From positions 459,826 to 523,825 of the forward strand of contig NZ_LMDG01000023.1 of assembly GCF_001426265.1 (NCBI RefSeq): a stretch of DNA of 64,000 nucleotides. Reading direction: 5' to 3'. Numbering within the stretch: the stretch's first letter is position 1; the number at the start of each line of letters is the position of its first letter. Origin of the DNA: Rhizobium sp. Root1220. GTDB taxonomy: Bacteria; Pseudomonadota; Alphaproteobacteria; Rhizobiales; Rhizobiaceae. This document shows positions 36,540-45,155 of the stretch, one piece after another. Below the pieces are notes generated by a model, which made no database searches, was not told the DNA's origin, and saw only the letters and a program-made list of their open reading frames with translations. Both the position numbers and the translations under genes were made by a program.

Positions 36540-36568
36540 GCGGTGCCACCTTCTCCCGCGGAGGAGGC

Positions 36569-37450
36569 TTAGCGAGTTGGAATCGGCACTTCGCCGCGAT
36601 AGTCGTAGAAGCCGCGGCCGGACTTGCGGCCGAGCCAGCCGGCTTCGACGTATTTCACCAGCAGCGGGCAGGGGCGGTATTTGGAATCGGCCAAGCCGTC
36701 GTGCAGCACCTGCATGATCGAAAGGCAGGTGTCGAGGCCGATGAAATCGGCGAGCTGCAGCGGGCCCATCGGGTGGTTGGCGCCAAGCTTCATGGCAGTG
36801 TCGATCGCATCGACGGTCCCGACGCCTTCATAGAGCGTGTAGATCGCTTCGTTGATCATCGGCAGCAGGATGCGGTTGACGATGAAGGCCGGGAAATCCT
36901 CGGCGACGGTGACCGTCTTGTCCAGCGAGGCGACGAACTCCCTGGCGGTGCTGAACGTGCCTTCTTCCGTCGCGATGCCGCGCACCAGCTCGACCAGCTT
37001 CATCACCGGCACGGGATTCATGAAATGGATGCCCATGAACCGCTCTGGGCGGTCCGTTGCCGATGCCAGCCGGGTGATGGAGAGCGAGGATGTATTGGTC
37101 GCGAGGATGGCATCCGGCTTCAGGACCGGACAGACCTGCGTGTAGATCCTGCGCTTGACGCTCTCGTCTTCGGTTGCCGCCTCGATGACCAGATCGGAGG
37201 CCGCAAGGTCGTTGACGTCGGACGAGCCGGAGATCAGCGCCAGCGTCGCCGAACGTTCTTCGTCGGTCATCTTGCCGCTGGTGACATGGCGCGCAAGATT
37301 GCCGTTGATCGTGGCGAGGCCGTGCTCGATGCGCTCCTGGGAGAGATCGTAGATGTGTACCTTGTAGCCGGCGTCCGCGGAAACCTGCGCGATGCCGCAG
37401 CCCATCTGGCCCGCGCCGATAATACCAATCGTCTTCAACACCGCATTCAT
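36569..37450 (-). CDS. 3-hydroxybutyryl-CoA dehydrogenase
   Basis: A 293-residue NAD-dependent dehydrogenase starting [20 protein letters not shown]. The Rossmann motif is [17 protein letters not shown], the catalytic His lies in [17 protein letters not shown], and the C-terminal domain has [18 protein letters not shown] and [19 protein letters not shown]. It acts on short-chain 3-hydroxyacyl-CoA in butyrate or polyhydroxybutyrate metabolism. It lies directly after etfBA but is separated from it by a strong terminator. Symbols hbdA, paaH or fadB2 have all been used; I leave it open. Confidence 0.93.
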   Translation of the reverse strand: MNAVLKTIGIIGAGQMGCGIAQVSADAGYKVHIYDLSQERIEHGLATINGNLARHVTSGKMTDEERSATLALISGSSDVNDLAASDLVIEAATEDESVKRRIYTQVCPVLKPDAILATNTSSLSITRLASATDRPERFMGIHFMNPVPVMKLVELVRGIATEEGTFSTAREFVASLDKTVTVAEDFPAFIVNRILLPMINEAIYTLYEGVGTVDAIDTAMKLGANHPMGPLQLADFIGLDTCLSIMQVLHDGLADSKYRPCPLLVKYVEAGWLGRKSGRGFYDYRGEVPIPTR

Positions 37451-37504
37451 CTCCAAATCCCCGACCGCCAGTCGCCCCCGCGCTGCCGCATTATTCTAAC
37501 AAAA

Positions 37505-37530
37505 CTGCCGGGCAAAACATCGCCCGGCAG
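37505..37530 (-). terminator. Rho-independent terminator after etfBA
   Basis: A perfect 9-bp stem CTGCCGGGC/GCCCGGCAG with an 8-base loop. It is followed on the minus strand by TTTTGTT and lies about 70 bases past the etfA stop. Confidence 0.8.
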
Positions 37531-37597
37531 CAGTAGTAGACCTTAAAAGGATAATTTTCCAGTCATTCGCAAGTGCGAAAAACAAGGTGCTTCGCGA

Positions 37598-38527
37598 TCA
37601 CAAAGCCTTCTGCAATTCCGGCAGGGCCTCGAAGAGATCGGCGACGAGACCGTAGTCGGCGACCTGGAAGATCGGGGCTTCCTCGTCCTTGTTGATGGCG
37701 ACGATCACCTTGGAATCCTTCATGCCGGCGAGGTGCTGGATGGCGCCGGATATGCCGCAGGCAATGTAGAGCTGCGGGGCGACGACCTTGCCGGTCTGGC
37801 CGACCTGCCAGTCGTTCGGCGCATAGCCGGCATCGACGGCAGCGCGGGATGCGCCGACGGCGGCACCGAGCTTGTCTGCGACGGGCAGAATGACTTCCTT
37901 GAACTTCTCCGCGGAGCCGAGCGCACGGCCGCCGGAGATGATGATCTTCGCCGAGGTCAGCTCCGGACGGTCGGAGGTCGACAGGGCGTCCCGGACAAAG
38001 GACGACAGGCCCGGATCGGGCACGGCGGCGATCGTCTCGACCGATGCGGAACCGCCGTCCGTTGCTGCGGCAAACGAAGCCGTCCGCACGGTGATGACCT
38101 TCTTGGCGTCGGTCGACTGCACGGTCTGGATGGCGTTGCCGGCATAGATCGGGCGCTTGAAGGTGTCCGATGCAACGACCTCGATGATTTCCGACACCTG
38201 TGCAACATCGAGCAAGGCTGCCACGCGCGGCAGGACGTTCTTGCCGACCGATGTCGCAGCCGAGATGATGGTGTCGTAGGAGCCGGCGAGCGAAACGATC
38301 AGGGCCGCCAGCGGCTCGGCGAGATTGTTGGCAAGGCTCGCGTCCTCGACGACCAGCACCTTGGAGACGCCGGACAGCTTCGCAGCCTGCTCGGCAGCAG
38401 CCTTGGCGCCGGCACCGGCGACGAGAACATGCACGTCGCCGCCGATCCTGGCGGCAGCCGTCAGAGTCTTGGCGGTCTGGTCGGACAGGTGGCTGCTGTC
38501 GTGGTCAGCCAGAAGAAGAATGGCCAT
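37598..38527 (-). CDS. etfA: Electron transfer flavoprotein subunit alpha
   Basis: A 309-residue FAD-binding subunit. The N-terminal domain starts [20 protein letters not shown]. The C-terminal FAD domain shows [54 protein letters not shown] and [16 protein letters not shown]. With EtfB it passes electrons from acyl-CoA and other dehydrogenases to ETF-ubiquinone oxidoreductase. It follows etfB by 23 bases, and a terminator closes the unit. Confidence 0.97.
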   Translation of the reverse strand: MAILLLADHDSSHLSDQTAKTLTAAARIGGDVHVLVAGAGAKAAAEQAAKLSGVSKVLVVEDASLANNLAEPLAALIVSLAGSYDTIISAATSVGKNVLPRVAALLDVAQVSEIIEVVASDTFKRPIYAGNAIQTVQSTDAKKVITVRTASFAAATDGGSASVETIAAVPDPGLSSFVRDALSTSDRPELTSAKIIISGGRALGSAEKFKEVILPVADKLGAAVGASRAAVDAGYAPNDWQVGQTGKVVAPQLYIACGISGAIQHLAGMKDSKVIVAINKDEEAPIFQVADYGLVADLFEALPELQKAL

Positions 38528-38550
38528 GATGATATCTCCCTTGTCCTAAC

Positions 38551-39300
38551 TTAAAGCACGCCGGCTTCGGTCTTGAGCTTTTCGACAAGCTCGGCGACCG
38601 ACTTGACCTTGACGCCAGCCTTGCGGCCGGACGGCTCCTCGGTCTTCAGCACCTTGAGGCGCGGCTCGGTGGAGACGCCGAAGTCGGCGGGCGCCTTCTT
38701 GTCGAGCGGCTTCTTCTTCGCCTTCATGATGTTCGGCAGCGAGGCATAGCGCGGCTCGTTGAGCCGCAGGTCGGTGGTGACCACCGCGGGAAGCTTGATC
38801 TCGATCGTCTGCAGGCCGCCATCGACTTCACGCGTCACCTGGGCCTTGCCGTCGCCGATTTCGATCTTCGAGGCAAAGGTCGCCTGTGCGGTGCCGAGGA
38901 GGGCTGCCAGCATCTGGCCTGTCTGGTTCGAATCGTCGTCGATCGCCTGCTTGCCGACGATGACGAGCCCCGGCTGTTCGGCATCGACGACACCCTTGAG
39001 GATCTTGGCAACGGCGAGCGGCTCGACCTGATCGTCGGTCTCGACGAGGATCGCGCGGTCGGCACCCATGGCGAGCGCCGTGCGCAGGGTTTCCTCGGCC
39101 TTGGCGGGGCCGATCGATACGACGACGACTTCCTCGGCCTTGCCGGCTTCCCTCAGCCGCAGCGCTTCCTCGACGGAAATCTCGTCGAAAGGATTCATCG
39201 ACATCTTCACGTTCGCGAGCTCGACGCCTGTGCCATCCGGCTTCACGCGGATCTTCACGTTGTAGTCAACAACCCGCTTCACGGGGACTAGGATTTTCAT
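38551..39300 (-). CDS. etfB: Electron transfer flavoprotein subunit beta
   Basis: A 249-residue partner of EtfA that binds AMP. It starts [20 protein letters not shown]. The ETF-beta signature is seen in [20 protein letters not shown] followed by KAKKKPL, the recognition loop for dehydrogenases. It is first in the etfBA unit. A 171-bp region upstream includes three spaced ACGT hexamers that look like an operator. Confidence 0.97.
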   Translation of the reverse strand: MKILVPVKRVVDYNVKIRVKPDGTGVELANVKMSMNPFDEISVEEALRLREAGKAEEVVVVSIGPAKAEETLRTALAMGADRAILVETDDQVEPLAVAKILKGVVDAEQPGLVIVGKQAIDDDSNQTGQMLAALLGTAQATFASKIEIGDGKAQVTREVDGGLQTIEIKLPAVVTTDLRLNEPRYASLPNIMKAKKKPLDKKAPADFGVSTEPRLKVLKTEEPSGRKAGVKVKSVAELVEKLKTEAGVL

Positions 39301-39442
39301 GGGGTCCTTCCTTCAACTCTTTCGCCAAGAAAATGCGCGCTTCGGCGCCGCTCCGATTGTCGAATGGCGACATGGATACGCGTTTTTCCTCCAAACACAA
39401 CGCTTCCATGGCGCAGACAGGCAAATTGCCCCTGCAAATATA

Positions 39443-39463
39443 TAACGTTTACGTTCACGTCAA
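39443..39463 (-). promoter_or_regulatory. Operator-like ACGT repeat upstream of etfB
   Basis: On the minus strand the site reads TTGACGTGAACGTAAACGTTA: three ACGT cores at 6-base spacing, directly next to an AT-rich TATATA that could be a -10 box. A MerR-type regulator such as LiuR, which controls branched-chain amino acid and ETF genes in some proteobacteria, is a possible binder. That is inference. Confidence 0.4.
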
Positions 39464-39471
39464 TATGCGTG

Positions 39472-40248
39472 CTATTGTCGGCGCCACGGCAGTCGCCGGC
39501 TGAGAAGAGCAGCCGTTTCCGAATTGGCGGCCGGTCGGTCACTGACGGCCCGGGGCGTCACGATTTCGCGATCGAAAAGCGGAACGCCCGGACGGCGCAT
39601 GGCAAGCACGAGTAGGCCGCCGGCCACGATGCCGCCGACATGGGCGCCCCAGGAAACCCCGCCGTCGGGATCGAGCACGAGCATCACGAACTGCTGGCCG
39701 ATCCACAGCAACAACGGCACGAAGGCCGGCAGGGGCAGGGGGATGCGCATGAGGACCAGAACCCAGACCTTCACGCGTGGATGAAGCATGACGTAGGCGG
39801 CCACCACGCCCGAAATCGCGCCTGAGGCTCCGATGAGCGGTGCCTCCGATGTCGTGCCCACAAGTCCATGGCAAAGCGCGCCGGCAGCGGCGCACAGCAG
39901 GTAGAAGGCTAGGAAGCGAACATGGCCCAGTGCATCCTCGACATTGTCGCCGAACACCCAGAGGAAGATCATGTTGGAGGCCAGGTGCCAGAAGCCCGAA
40001 TGGACAAAGGCATAGGTGAGGTATGTGAGCGGTTCGGGAACGAAGGCGAGTGCCGGCTCAAGCGTCGCATAGTGAAAGGCGACGGCGGGAATATAGCCGA
40101 GACCGACGATGGTTGCCTGCGCGACCGGCTGGGTCGCGGCAATCCCGGTAAAAAGCCAGACAGCAATGTTCAGCGCGATGAGCGCCACGGTCACCCATTG
40201 GACCTTGATGTGCTTCAGCGTGTTGGCGTCGTGCAGCGGTATGAACAT
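39472..40248 (-). CDS. Rhomboid family intramembrane serine protease
   Basis: A 258-residue polytopic membrane protein with about six hydrophobic helices. The catalytic serine is in LIGASGAISGVVAAYV and the histidine in SWGAHVGGIVAGGL. The asparagine-containing HLASNMIFLWVFGDNVED segment matches the rhomboid first half. Rhomboids cleave transmembrane substrates. The start is MFIPLHDANTLKHIKV at 40248; the upstream extension is not similar. The C-terminal tail carries a Pro/Arg-rich cytoplasmic segment. It is downstream of the adenosyltransferase gene on the same strand, and no partner is suggested. Confidence 0.92.
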   Translation of the reverse strand: MFIPLHDANTLKHIKVQWVTVALIALNIAVWLFTGIAATQPVAQATIVGLGYIPAVAFHYATLEPALAFVPEPLTYLTYAFVHSGFWHLASNMIFLWVFGDNVEDALGHVRFLAFYLLCAAAGALCHGLVGTTSEAPLIGASGAISGVVAAYVMLHPRVKVWVLVLMRIPLPLPAFVPLLLWIGQQFVMLVLDPDGGVSWGAHVGGIVAGGLLVLAMRRPGVPLFDREIVTPRAVSDRPAANSETAALLSRRLPWRRQ

Positions 40249-40285
40249 GAAGCCTGCCCCCGGGCGTTCGTGTCGAGTGGACGGC

Positions 40286-40864
40286 CTACCTGTTCTTGCC
40301 GGGAACCCAAAGCACATCGGCATGGCCGCGATCGTTGGCGTGGCGCGCGGCGACAAACAGGAAGTCGGAGAGACGGTTGACGTATTTCAATGCGGCCTGG
40401 CTCACGACCTCGCCTTTGGTGCGCGCAAGCGACACCATCAGCCGCTCGGCGCGTCGGGCGATCGTGCGGGCCAGATGCAAATGGGCGGCGGCGGTGTGCC
40501 CCCCGGGCAAGACGAAGGACGTCAACGGTTGAAGGTCGCCGTTCAGCGTGTCGATGTCGTGCTCGATGCGCGTCACCTGTGTGTCGACGATCCGCAACGG
40601 CTCGTATTCGGGCGGTTTGCCGGTGTCGGGCGTCGCGAGGTCGGCGCCGAGGTCGAAGAGGTCGTTCTGAATCCGCATCAGCATGCCATCGAGTTCCGGC
40701 ATGCCCTGCATGTGCAGCCTTGCAATTCCGATCGCCGAGTTCGCCTCGTCGATGGTGCCGAAGGCTTCAACGCGCAGATCGTCCTTCACGCGGCGAGGGC
40801 CCGACACAAGGCCTGTCGTCCCGTCGTCGCCGGTCTTCGTGTAGATCTTGTTGAGCTTGACCAT
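40286..40864 (-). CDS. Cob(I)yrinic acid a,c-diamide adenosyltransferase, PduO type
   Basis: A 192-residue enzyme that adenosylates reduced corrinoids to make coenzyme B12. Signature segments are IYTKTGDDGTTGLVSG at the ATP site, VEAFGTIDEANSAIGIAR, IEHDIDTLNGDLQPL and FVLPGGHTAAAHLHLARTI followed by RRAER. All ATP and corrin contacts of PduO-type enzymes look present. It is about 31 kb from cobST, so genes for cobalamin use are dispersed. A twin-TM protein precedes it by 18 bases on the same strand. Confidence 0.94.
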   Translation of the reverse strand: MVKLNKIYTKTGDDGTTGLVSGPRRVKDDLRVEAFGTIDEANSAIGIARLHMQGMPELDGMLMRIQNDLFDLGADLATPDTGKPPEYEPLRIVDTQVTRIEHDIDTLNGDLQPLTSFVLPGGHTAAAHLHLARTIARRAERLMVSLARTKGEVVSQAALKYVNRLSDFLFVAARHANDRGHADVLWVPGKNR

Positions 40865-40882
40865 GCTTCCCCCTTTTTTGTG

Positions 40883-41086
40883 TTAGCTAGGGCGGCCACC
40901 GCCGGTCAGCCAGAGCGTCAGCATGATCAGGATCACCGCAATCGCCTGCAAGAGCACGCGCAGCTGCATGAGCTTGTTGGAAAGGTTCGGATCGCCGCCC
41001 TTCGCCATGTTGAAGAGGCCACGGATCAGAACCAGGGCGACGATGCCCATGACGATGATCGCAAGAACATAGGTGACGGTCGACAT
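40883..41086 (-). CDS. Twin transmembrane protein, 67 aa
   Basis: Two hydrophobic helices (VLAIIVMGIVALVLIRGLFN and AIAVILIMLTLWLTGGG) flank the soluble, lysine-containing MAKGGDPNLSNKLMQLRV. This is the HIG1-like small protein found next to the PduO-type adenosyltransferase in rhizobia. It sits 18 bases upstream of that gene and is likely co-transcribed. HIG1 proteins associate with respiratory complexes in eukaryotes; a bacterial function is not established. Confidence 0.85.
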   Translation of the reverse strand: MSTVTYVLAIIVMGIVALVLIRGLFNMAKGGDPNLSNKLMQLRVLLQAIAVILIMLTLWLTGGGRPS

Positions 41087-41105
41087 GCTGCTTGTAGCCT
41101 TCTTG

Positions 41106-41939
41106 TCAGTCCACCCAGCGCATCAGGCGATAGAAAAGATCCGCAGGAAGCAGCCTCTTCAGCACCATGCCCTGCTTCGCCGGTGTGGTTACGGGATAAT
41201 GTGGTTTTGGGCTGGTCGAGTTCAATGCGTGCTTCAGCACCGCATAAACCGCTTCCGGTCCAAGCTTATGTCGATTGGGTTCACCCGATCCGTCAAGGCG
41301 GGCGAGCTGGCGGCGGTAATCTGCCGCATGCACCGAGTTCTTGATGTCGATGTGCTCGTTGATCTTCGCCAGGGCATTTGCCGTGAAGCGGGAGGTGATG
41401 GGGCCAGGTTCGATCAGGCTCACATGGATGCCGCTGTCCTGCAGCTCCATGCGAAGGCTGATGCTGAGGCCCTCAAGCGCGAATTTCGAGGCTGTGTAGG
41501 CACCGCGGTACCGGTAGGGCACGACGCCGAGGATCGATGAGCATTGAACGATGCGGCCTTGGCCGCGGCTGCGCATCAAGGGGATGACTTGCCGCGTCAG
41601 CTCGTGCCAGCCGAAGACATTCGTTTCGAACTGCGCGCGCAACACATCCGTCGCAAGGTCTTCGACGGCTCCGGGCTGGCCGTAGGCGCCATTGTTGAAC
41701 AGGGCATCGATGCGGCCGCCTGTCGATGCCGTCACGTCTCGCACCAGATCCGTTATGGTGTCCGTTCGCGTGTAATCCATCCGGAGGGCTGCGATACCAT
41801 CAGCCTCAAGCGGGGCGAGATCCTCGTATTTCCGAACGGTCGCGAAAACCTTCCAGCCGTCCGCTTTCAGCGCCCTTGCACAAAAGGCACCAATGCCGGA
41901 CGAGCATCCAGTCACGATGATTGTGCGCTGATCCGACAT
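41106..41939 (-). CDS. SDR family oxidoreductase
   Basis: A 277-residue classical short-chain dehydrogenase. Cofactor motif TGCSSGIGAFCARAL, structural motif DALFNNGAYGQPGAVED in place of NNAG, catalytic Ser in IVQCSSILGVVPYRYRGAY, and YTASKFALEGLS with Tyr and Lys. The C-terminal tail PAKQGMVLKRLLPADLFYRL is longer than in minimal SDRs. The start MSDQRTIIVTGCSSG at 41939 was chosen. Substrate unknown. It is close to the twin-TM gene (19 bases) and could share its message. Confidence 0.88.
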   Translation of the reverse strand: MSDQRTIIVTGCSSGIGAFCARALKADGWKVFATVRKYEDLAPLEADGIAALRMDYTRTDTITDLVRDVTASTGGRIDALFNNGAYGQPGAVEDLATDVLRAQFETNVFGWHELTRQVIPLMRSRGQGRIVQCSSILGVVPYRYRGAYTASKFALEGLSISLRMELQDSGIHVSLIEPGPITSRFTANALAKINEHIDIKNSVHAADYRRQLARLDGSGEPNRHKLGPEAVYAVLKHALNSTSPKPHYPVTTPAKQGMVLKRLLPADLFYRLMRWVD

Positions 41940-42016
41940 GGAATGATTCCTGTACAAAACGGGAGTCGTTTCCCATATTCGAACGGGCGACACAATGAGG
42001 AATGCCGGGAGATGGA

Positions 42017-42931
42017 ATGCCGAGGATAGTACGAATCTTTTATGAGGTGGTCTATGACGCCATATGCCACCTTATTGAAGATGACGGTTTTGCCATGGCG
42101 AGCCACATCGCATTGTCGACGCTGCTAGCAGTATTTCCGTTCCTGATCTTCGGCACAACGCTGGCCACCTTCCTCGGCGCCGACCAGTTTTCCTCCACGG
42201 CAATTCACCTGATCTTCGACACCTGGCCCGATGTCATCGCCAAGCCGCTTGCCGACGAGGTGCTGCAGGTGCTGACCATTCCCCGGGGCGGCCTGTTGAC
42301 GGTCTCCGTGCTGGCCGCGGCCTACTTCGCCTCCAACGGGGTCGAGGCATTGCGTATTTCGCTCAACCGCGCCTACCGCGTCCAGGAGACGCGGCCCTGG
42401 TATTTCACCCGCCTTGCCAGCCTTGGCTACGTCCTGATCGCCGTCATCATCTTTGCCGCCATCAGCATCGTGCTGGTGGCGGCAATACCGCTGGCGCTGG
42501 ACTATGCGCGCCTGTGGTCGCCGCTTCTTGCCGAAACGCTTGAAGTCGTCTTCAGCTGGCGTGTCTACGGGACGCTGTTCGTTTTGACGGTCGCTTTGTT
42601 CGTGGTCCACCTGTGGCTGCCGGCGGGGCGCCGACGGGTGTTCGACGTGGTGCCCGGCGTCCTGGTGACGCTGTTGCTGTGGCTGGCCGGTGCACTTATA
42701 TTCGCTTACTATCTCTCGGCTTTCGCCAACTATACGGCGACCTATGCCGGCCTGGCGTCGGTGATGATCGTGCTGATCTTTCTCTACATGATCGGCGTGA
42801 TCTTCATCGTTGGCGCCGAGATCAACGCGGCGCTGCTGAAATTCCGGGTGCGCGCAATCTTCGCTCACAATTTCCTGAGCGGTCAGCCGAAAGGCTCAAA
42901 GCCCGACAAGACGGCGAATATCGGTCGGTGA
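42017..42931 (+). CDS. YihY/BrkB family membrane protein
   Basis: A 304-residue inner-membrane protein with about six hydrophobic helices. It starts MPRIVRIFYEVVYDAICHLI and contains HIALSTLLAVFPFLIFGTTL, YFASNGVEALRISLNRAYRV and YAGLASVMIVLIFLYMIGV. These match the YihY family, formerly called RNase BN by error. Function is unknown. I prefer the ATG at 42017 because GGGAG lies 5 bases ahead; an ATG at 42002 overlaps its own ribosome site. Its last 36 bases overlap the end of gluQ on the other strand. Confidence 0.87.
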   Translation: MPRIVRIFYEVVYDAICHLIEDDGFAMASHIALSTLLAVFPFLIFGTTLATFLGADQFSSTAIHLIFDTWPDVIAKPLADEVLQVLTIPRGGLLTVSVLAAAYFASNGVEALRISLNRAYRVQETRPWYFTRLASLGYVLIAVIIFAAISIVLVAAIPLALDYARLWSPLLAETLEVVFSWRVYGTLFVLTVALFVVHLWLPAGRRRVFDVVPGVLVTLLLWLAGALIFAYYLSAFANYTATYAGLASVMIVLIFLYMIGVIFIVGAEINAALLKFRVRAIFAHNFLSGQPKGSKPDKTANIGR

Positions 42932-43777
42932 AGCGCCGCTTTCGCGCAGTTCCGCAAGGCCTGTATCGCCCCGGCTCTTGGACAGCTTCAGCCCTTCCTC
43001 GTCGATGATCAGGCGATGGTGGTGGTAGATCGGCGCAGGGAGGCCGAGCAAGGTCTGCAGCAACCGATGCACCGACGTGGCATGGAATAGATCGAGTCCG
43101 CGCACGACATGGGTGATGCCCTGCACAGCATCGTCGACGACCACGCAGAGATGGTAGCTCGATGGGGCGTCGGACCTCGACAGAACGACGTCGCCCCATC
43201 CCGAAGCGTTAGCAATCACACGGCCGGTTTCTCCGTCGCCCGTCTCCGTCCACGACATCGGCTCATCCACCAGCGCCAACGCCCTAGCCATGTCGAGCCG
43301 CCATGCATGCTTCAATCCCGATGCCAGCAGCGCCTGCCGGCTGTCCTCAGTGCGCTCCCGATCATCGGGAGGATAAAGCGGTGAACCGTCGGGGTCGCGA
43401 GGCCAAGCCAGCGCGGTCGTATCGGCAGCCGCAACACGTGCCCTGATTTCACCACGGGTCAAGAAGGACGGATAGGCAAGGCCGCGCTCGATCAGACCAT
43501 TCAACGCCGTCTGATATTCGCTGAAATGCTCCGATTGACGTCGCACCGGCAACTCCCAGTCTATATCAAGCCACTCCAGATCGGCGTAGATGTCCGCTTC
43601 GAATTCGGGTGTACAGCGCGTTAGATCGATGTCTTCCATCCGCAAGAGGAAGCGGCCGTGATTCGATGCCGCCATATCGCGGTTGAGAAACGCCGACAGG
43701 GCATGGCCGAGATGCAGCGGTCCGTTGGGGCTTGGCGCAAAGCGGAAGACTGGCTTTTGACGGGGAATCGCGATCAT
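42896..43777 (-). CDS. gluQ: Glutamyl-Q tRNA(Asp) synthetase, apparently lacking zinc-binding cysteines
   Basis: A 293-residue homolog of the GluRS catalytic domain without an anticodon-binding domain, so it belongs to GluQRS, which attaches glutamate to queuosine in tRNA(Asp). The class I motifs are FAPSPNGPLHLGHALSAF (HIGH-like) and GLKLSKSRGD (KMSKS-like). Enteric GluQRS binds zinc through CxC, Tyr and Cys. Here the matching stretch reads LAYPSFLTRGEI and the later one PLYPPDDRER, so the three cysteines appear replaced by Ser, Leu and Asp. Activity may therefore be zinc-independent. The ATG at 43777 is the only sensible start. Convergent with the BrkB gene, overlapping by 36 bases. Confidence 0.93.
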   Translation of the reverse strand: MIAIPRQKPVFRFAPSPNGPLHLGHALSAFLNRDMAASNHGRFLLRMEDIDLTRCTPEFEADIYADLEWLDIDWELPVRRQSEHFSEYQTALNGLIERGLAYPSFLTRGEIRARVAAADTTALAWPRDPDGSPLYPPDDRERTEDSRQALLASGLKHAWRLDMARALALVDEPMSWTETGDGETGRVIANASGWGDVVLSRSDAPSSYHLCVVVDDAVQGITHVVRGLDLFHATSVHRLLQTLLGLPAPIYHHHRLIIDEEGLKLSKSRGDTGLAELRESGASPTDIRRLVGL

Positions 43778-43817
43778 GCTTTCTTCTGCCACGGATTGAC
43801 GACGATCGCGAGGAAGC

Positions 43818-44462
43818 GTGCAGATCATTCGCAGTGACGATGATGTCAGGGAAGGGCTGGAGCACTTGCTCCGCCTTGATCCCCGCCTTGGGCCAGTTGC
43901 GGGGGAGGCCGGAAAGATCCCCTTGCGTCTGCGGGAGCCGGGGTTCGAGGGGCTCGCACACATCATCGTTTCGCAGATGGTATCGCGCGCCAGCGCCGAG
44001 GCGATCTGGCGCCGGATGCAGCCGGAGCACGGCGTGCTACGTGCCGACAACTACGTGCTGCTGCATTCCGAAGCATGGCGCGAGTTCGGCTTGTCACGCG
44101 CCAAGGCCGAAACGCTTTCGCGCGTTGCCGGGGCTGTTGCCGCGGGCCAGCTCGATCTGCTTGCGCTCTCGGCCAGGCCACCGCGCGAGGCGTTGGCGGA
44201 GCTAACGGCCGTCAAGGGTGTCGGCCCCTGGACGGCTGAGGTCTACCTCATATTCTGCGGCGGTCATGCCGATATATTTCCGTCCGGGGATGTCGCCCTG
44301 CAGAATGCCGTGGCTGCGGCATTCGGTCTCGGCACGCGGCCCCCGGCACGGGAGCTGGCATCCATGGCGACCGAGTGGTCACCCTGGAGATCCGTCGCAG
44401 CCCGGCTTTTCTGGGCCTACTACGCAGTCAAGCTTGGCCGTGGCGTGCTGCCGGTCGACTGA
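43818..44462 (+). CDS. DNA-3-methyladenine glycosylase II (AlkA-like)
   Basis: A 214-residue HhH-GPD glycosylase that removes alkylated bases. The helix-hairpin-helix is LTAVKGVGPWTAEVYLIF, and the catalytic Asp158 is in FPSGDVALQNAV. There is no C-terminal iron-sulfur cysteine loop, which fits AlkA and excludes MutY/Nth. It starts at a GTG (43818) behind AGGAAG. It lacks the N-terminal extra domain of E. coli AlkA. It diverges from gluQ with 40 bases between the starts. Confidence 0.9.
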   Translation: MQIIRSDDDVREGLEHLLRLDPRLGPVAGEAGKIPLRLREPGFEGLAHIIVSQMVSRASAEAIWRRMQPEHGVLRADNYVLLHSEAWREFGLSRAKAETLSRVAGAVAAGQLDLLALSARPPREALAELTAVKGVGPWTAEVYLIFCGGHADIFPSGDVALQNAVAAAFGLGTRPPARELASMATEWSPWRSVAARLFWAYYAVKLGRGVLPVD

Positions 44463-44574
44463 TCGGCAATAGTTCGGGAATAGAGGATTCCCGTTTGAAT
44501 TTATTGGACTTCACAATGCCGTCACAACCGGCCTAATATAAGAATGCAGATGCCGAATCGATCAGGAGAAGCCC

Positions 44575-45132
44575 TTGACGATTGCAGTTTCCCCCCAGGC
44601 CCTGCCGGCGCTCGTCCTGAACGCTGACTACAGGCCGCTGAGTTATTACCCCTTGTCGCTTTGGTCCTGGCAGGACGCGATCAAGGCGGTTTTCCTTGAC
44701 CGTGTGAACATCATTGCAGAATACGAGCACTCGGTCTCTTCGCCGAGCTTCTCGATGCGGCTTCCGAGCGTCGTGTGCCTAAAGACTTACGTCCAGCCTT
44801 CGCGCAATCCGGCCTTCACGCGTTTCAACGTGTTCCTGCGAGACAAGTTCGAGTGTCAGTATTGCGGTCAGCACGATGATCTGACTTTCGACCATGTCGT
44901 GCCGCGCGCGCATGGTGGCGAGACGACCTGGCAGAATGTCGTGGCGGCCTGCTCACCCTGCAATCTCAGGAAGGGCAGCAAGCTGCCGAAGCAGGCAGGC
45001 ATGTTCCCGCATCAGAAGCCGTATCAGCCGACCGTGCAGGACCTGCACAACAACGGCCGGCTCTTCCCGCCGAACTACCTGCATGATAGCTGGCTCGACT
45101 ATCTCTACTGGGATAGCGAACTGCAGCCGTGA
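44575..45132 (+). CDS. HNH endonuclease family protein
   Basis: A 185-residue protein starting at TTG (44575) behind AGGAG, giving MTIAVSPQALPALVLNADYR. The C-terminal HNH domain is FECQYCGQHDDLTFDHVVPR, with His in the DHV motif and a zinc CxxC in QYCGQ and CSPCNLRKGS. HNH proteins of this size and gene order are common in alphaproteobacteria. They are not part of an obvious restriction or phage system here, so the role is likely housekeeping and unknown. It converges on dsbB. Confidence 0.9.
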   Translation: MTIAVSPQALPALVLNADYRPLSYYPLSLWSWQDAIKAVFLDRVNIIAEYEHSVSSPSFSMRLPSVVCLKTYVQPSRNPAFTRFNVFLRDKFECQYCGQHDDLTFDHVVPRAHGGETTWQNVVAACSPCNLRKGSKLPKQAGMFPHQKPYQPTVQDLHNNGRLFPPNYLHDSWLDYLYWDSELQP

Positions 45133-45155
45133 TCAATTCCCGATCAAAGCCGTGA

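Noticed and set aside
44575-45132. HNH nuclease as part of a defence system
   Set aside because: It stands alone among housekeeping genes without a methylase, helicase or toxin partner.
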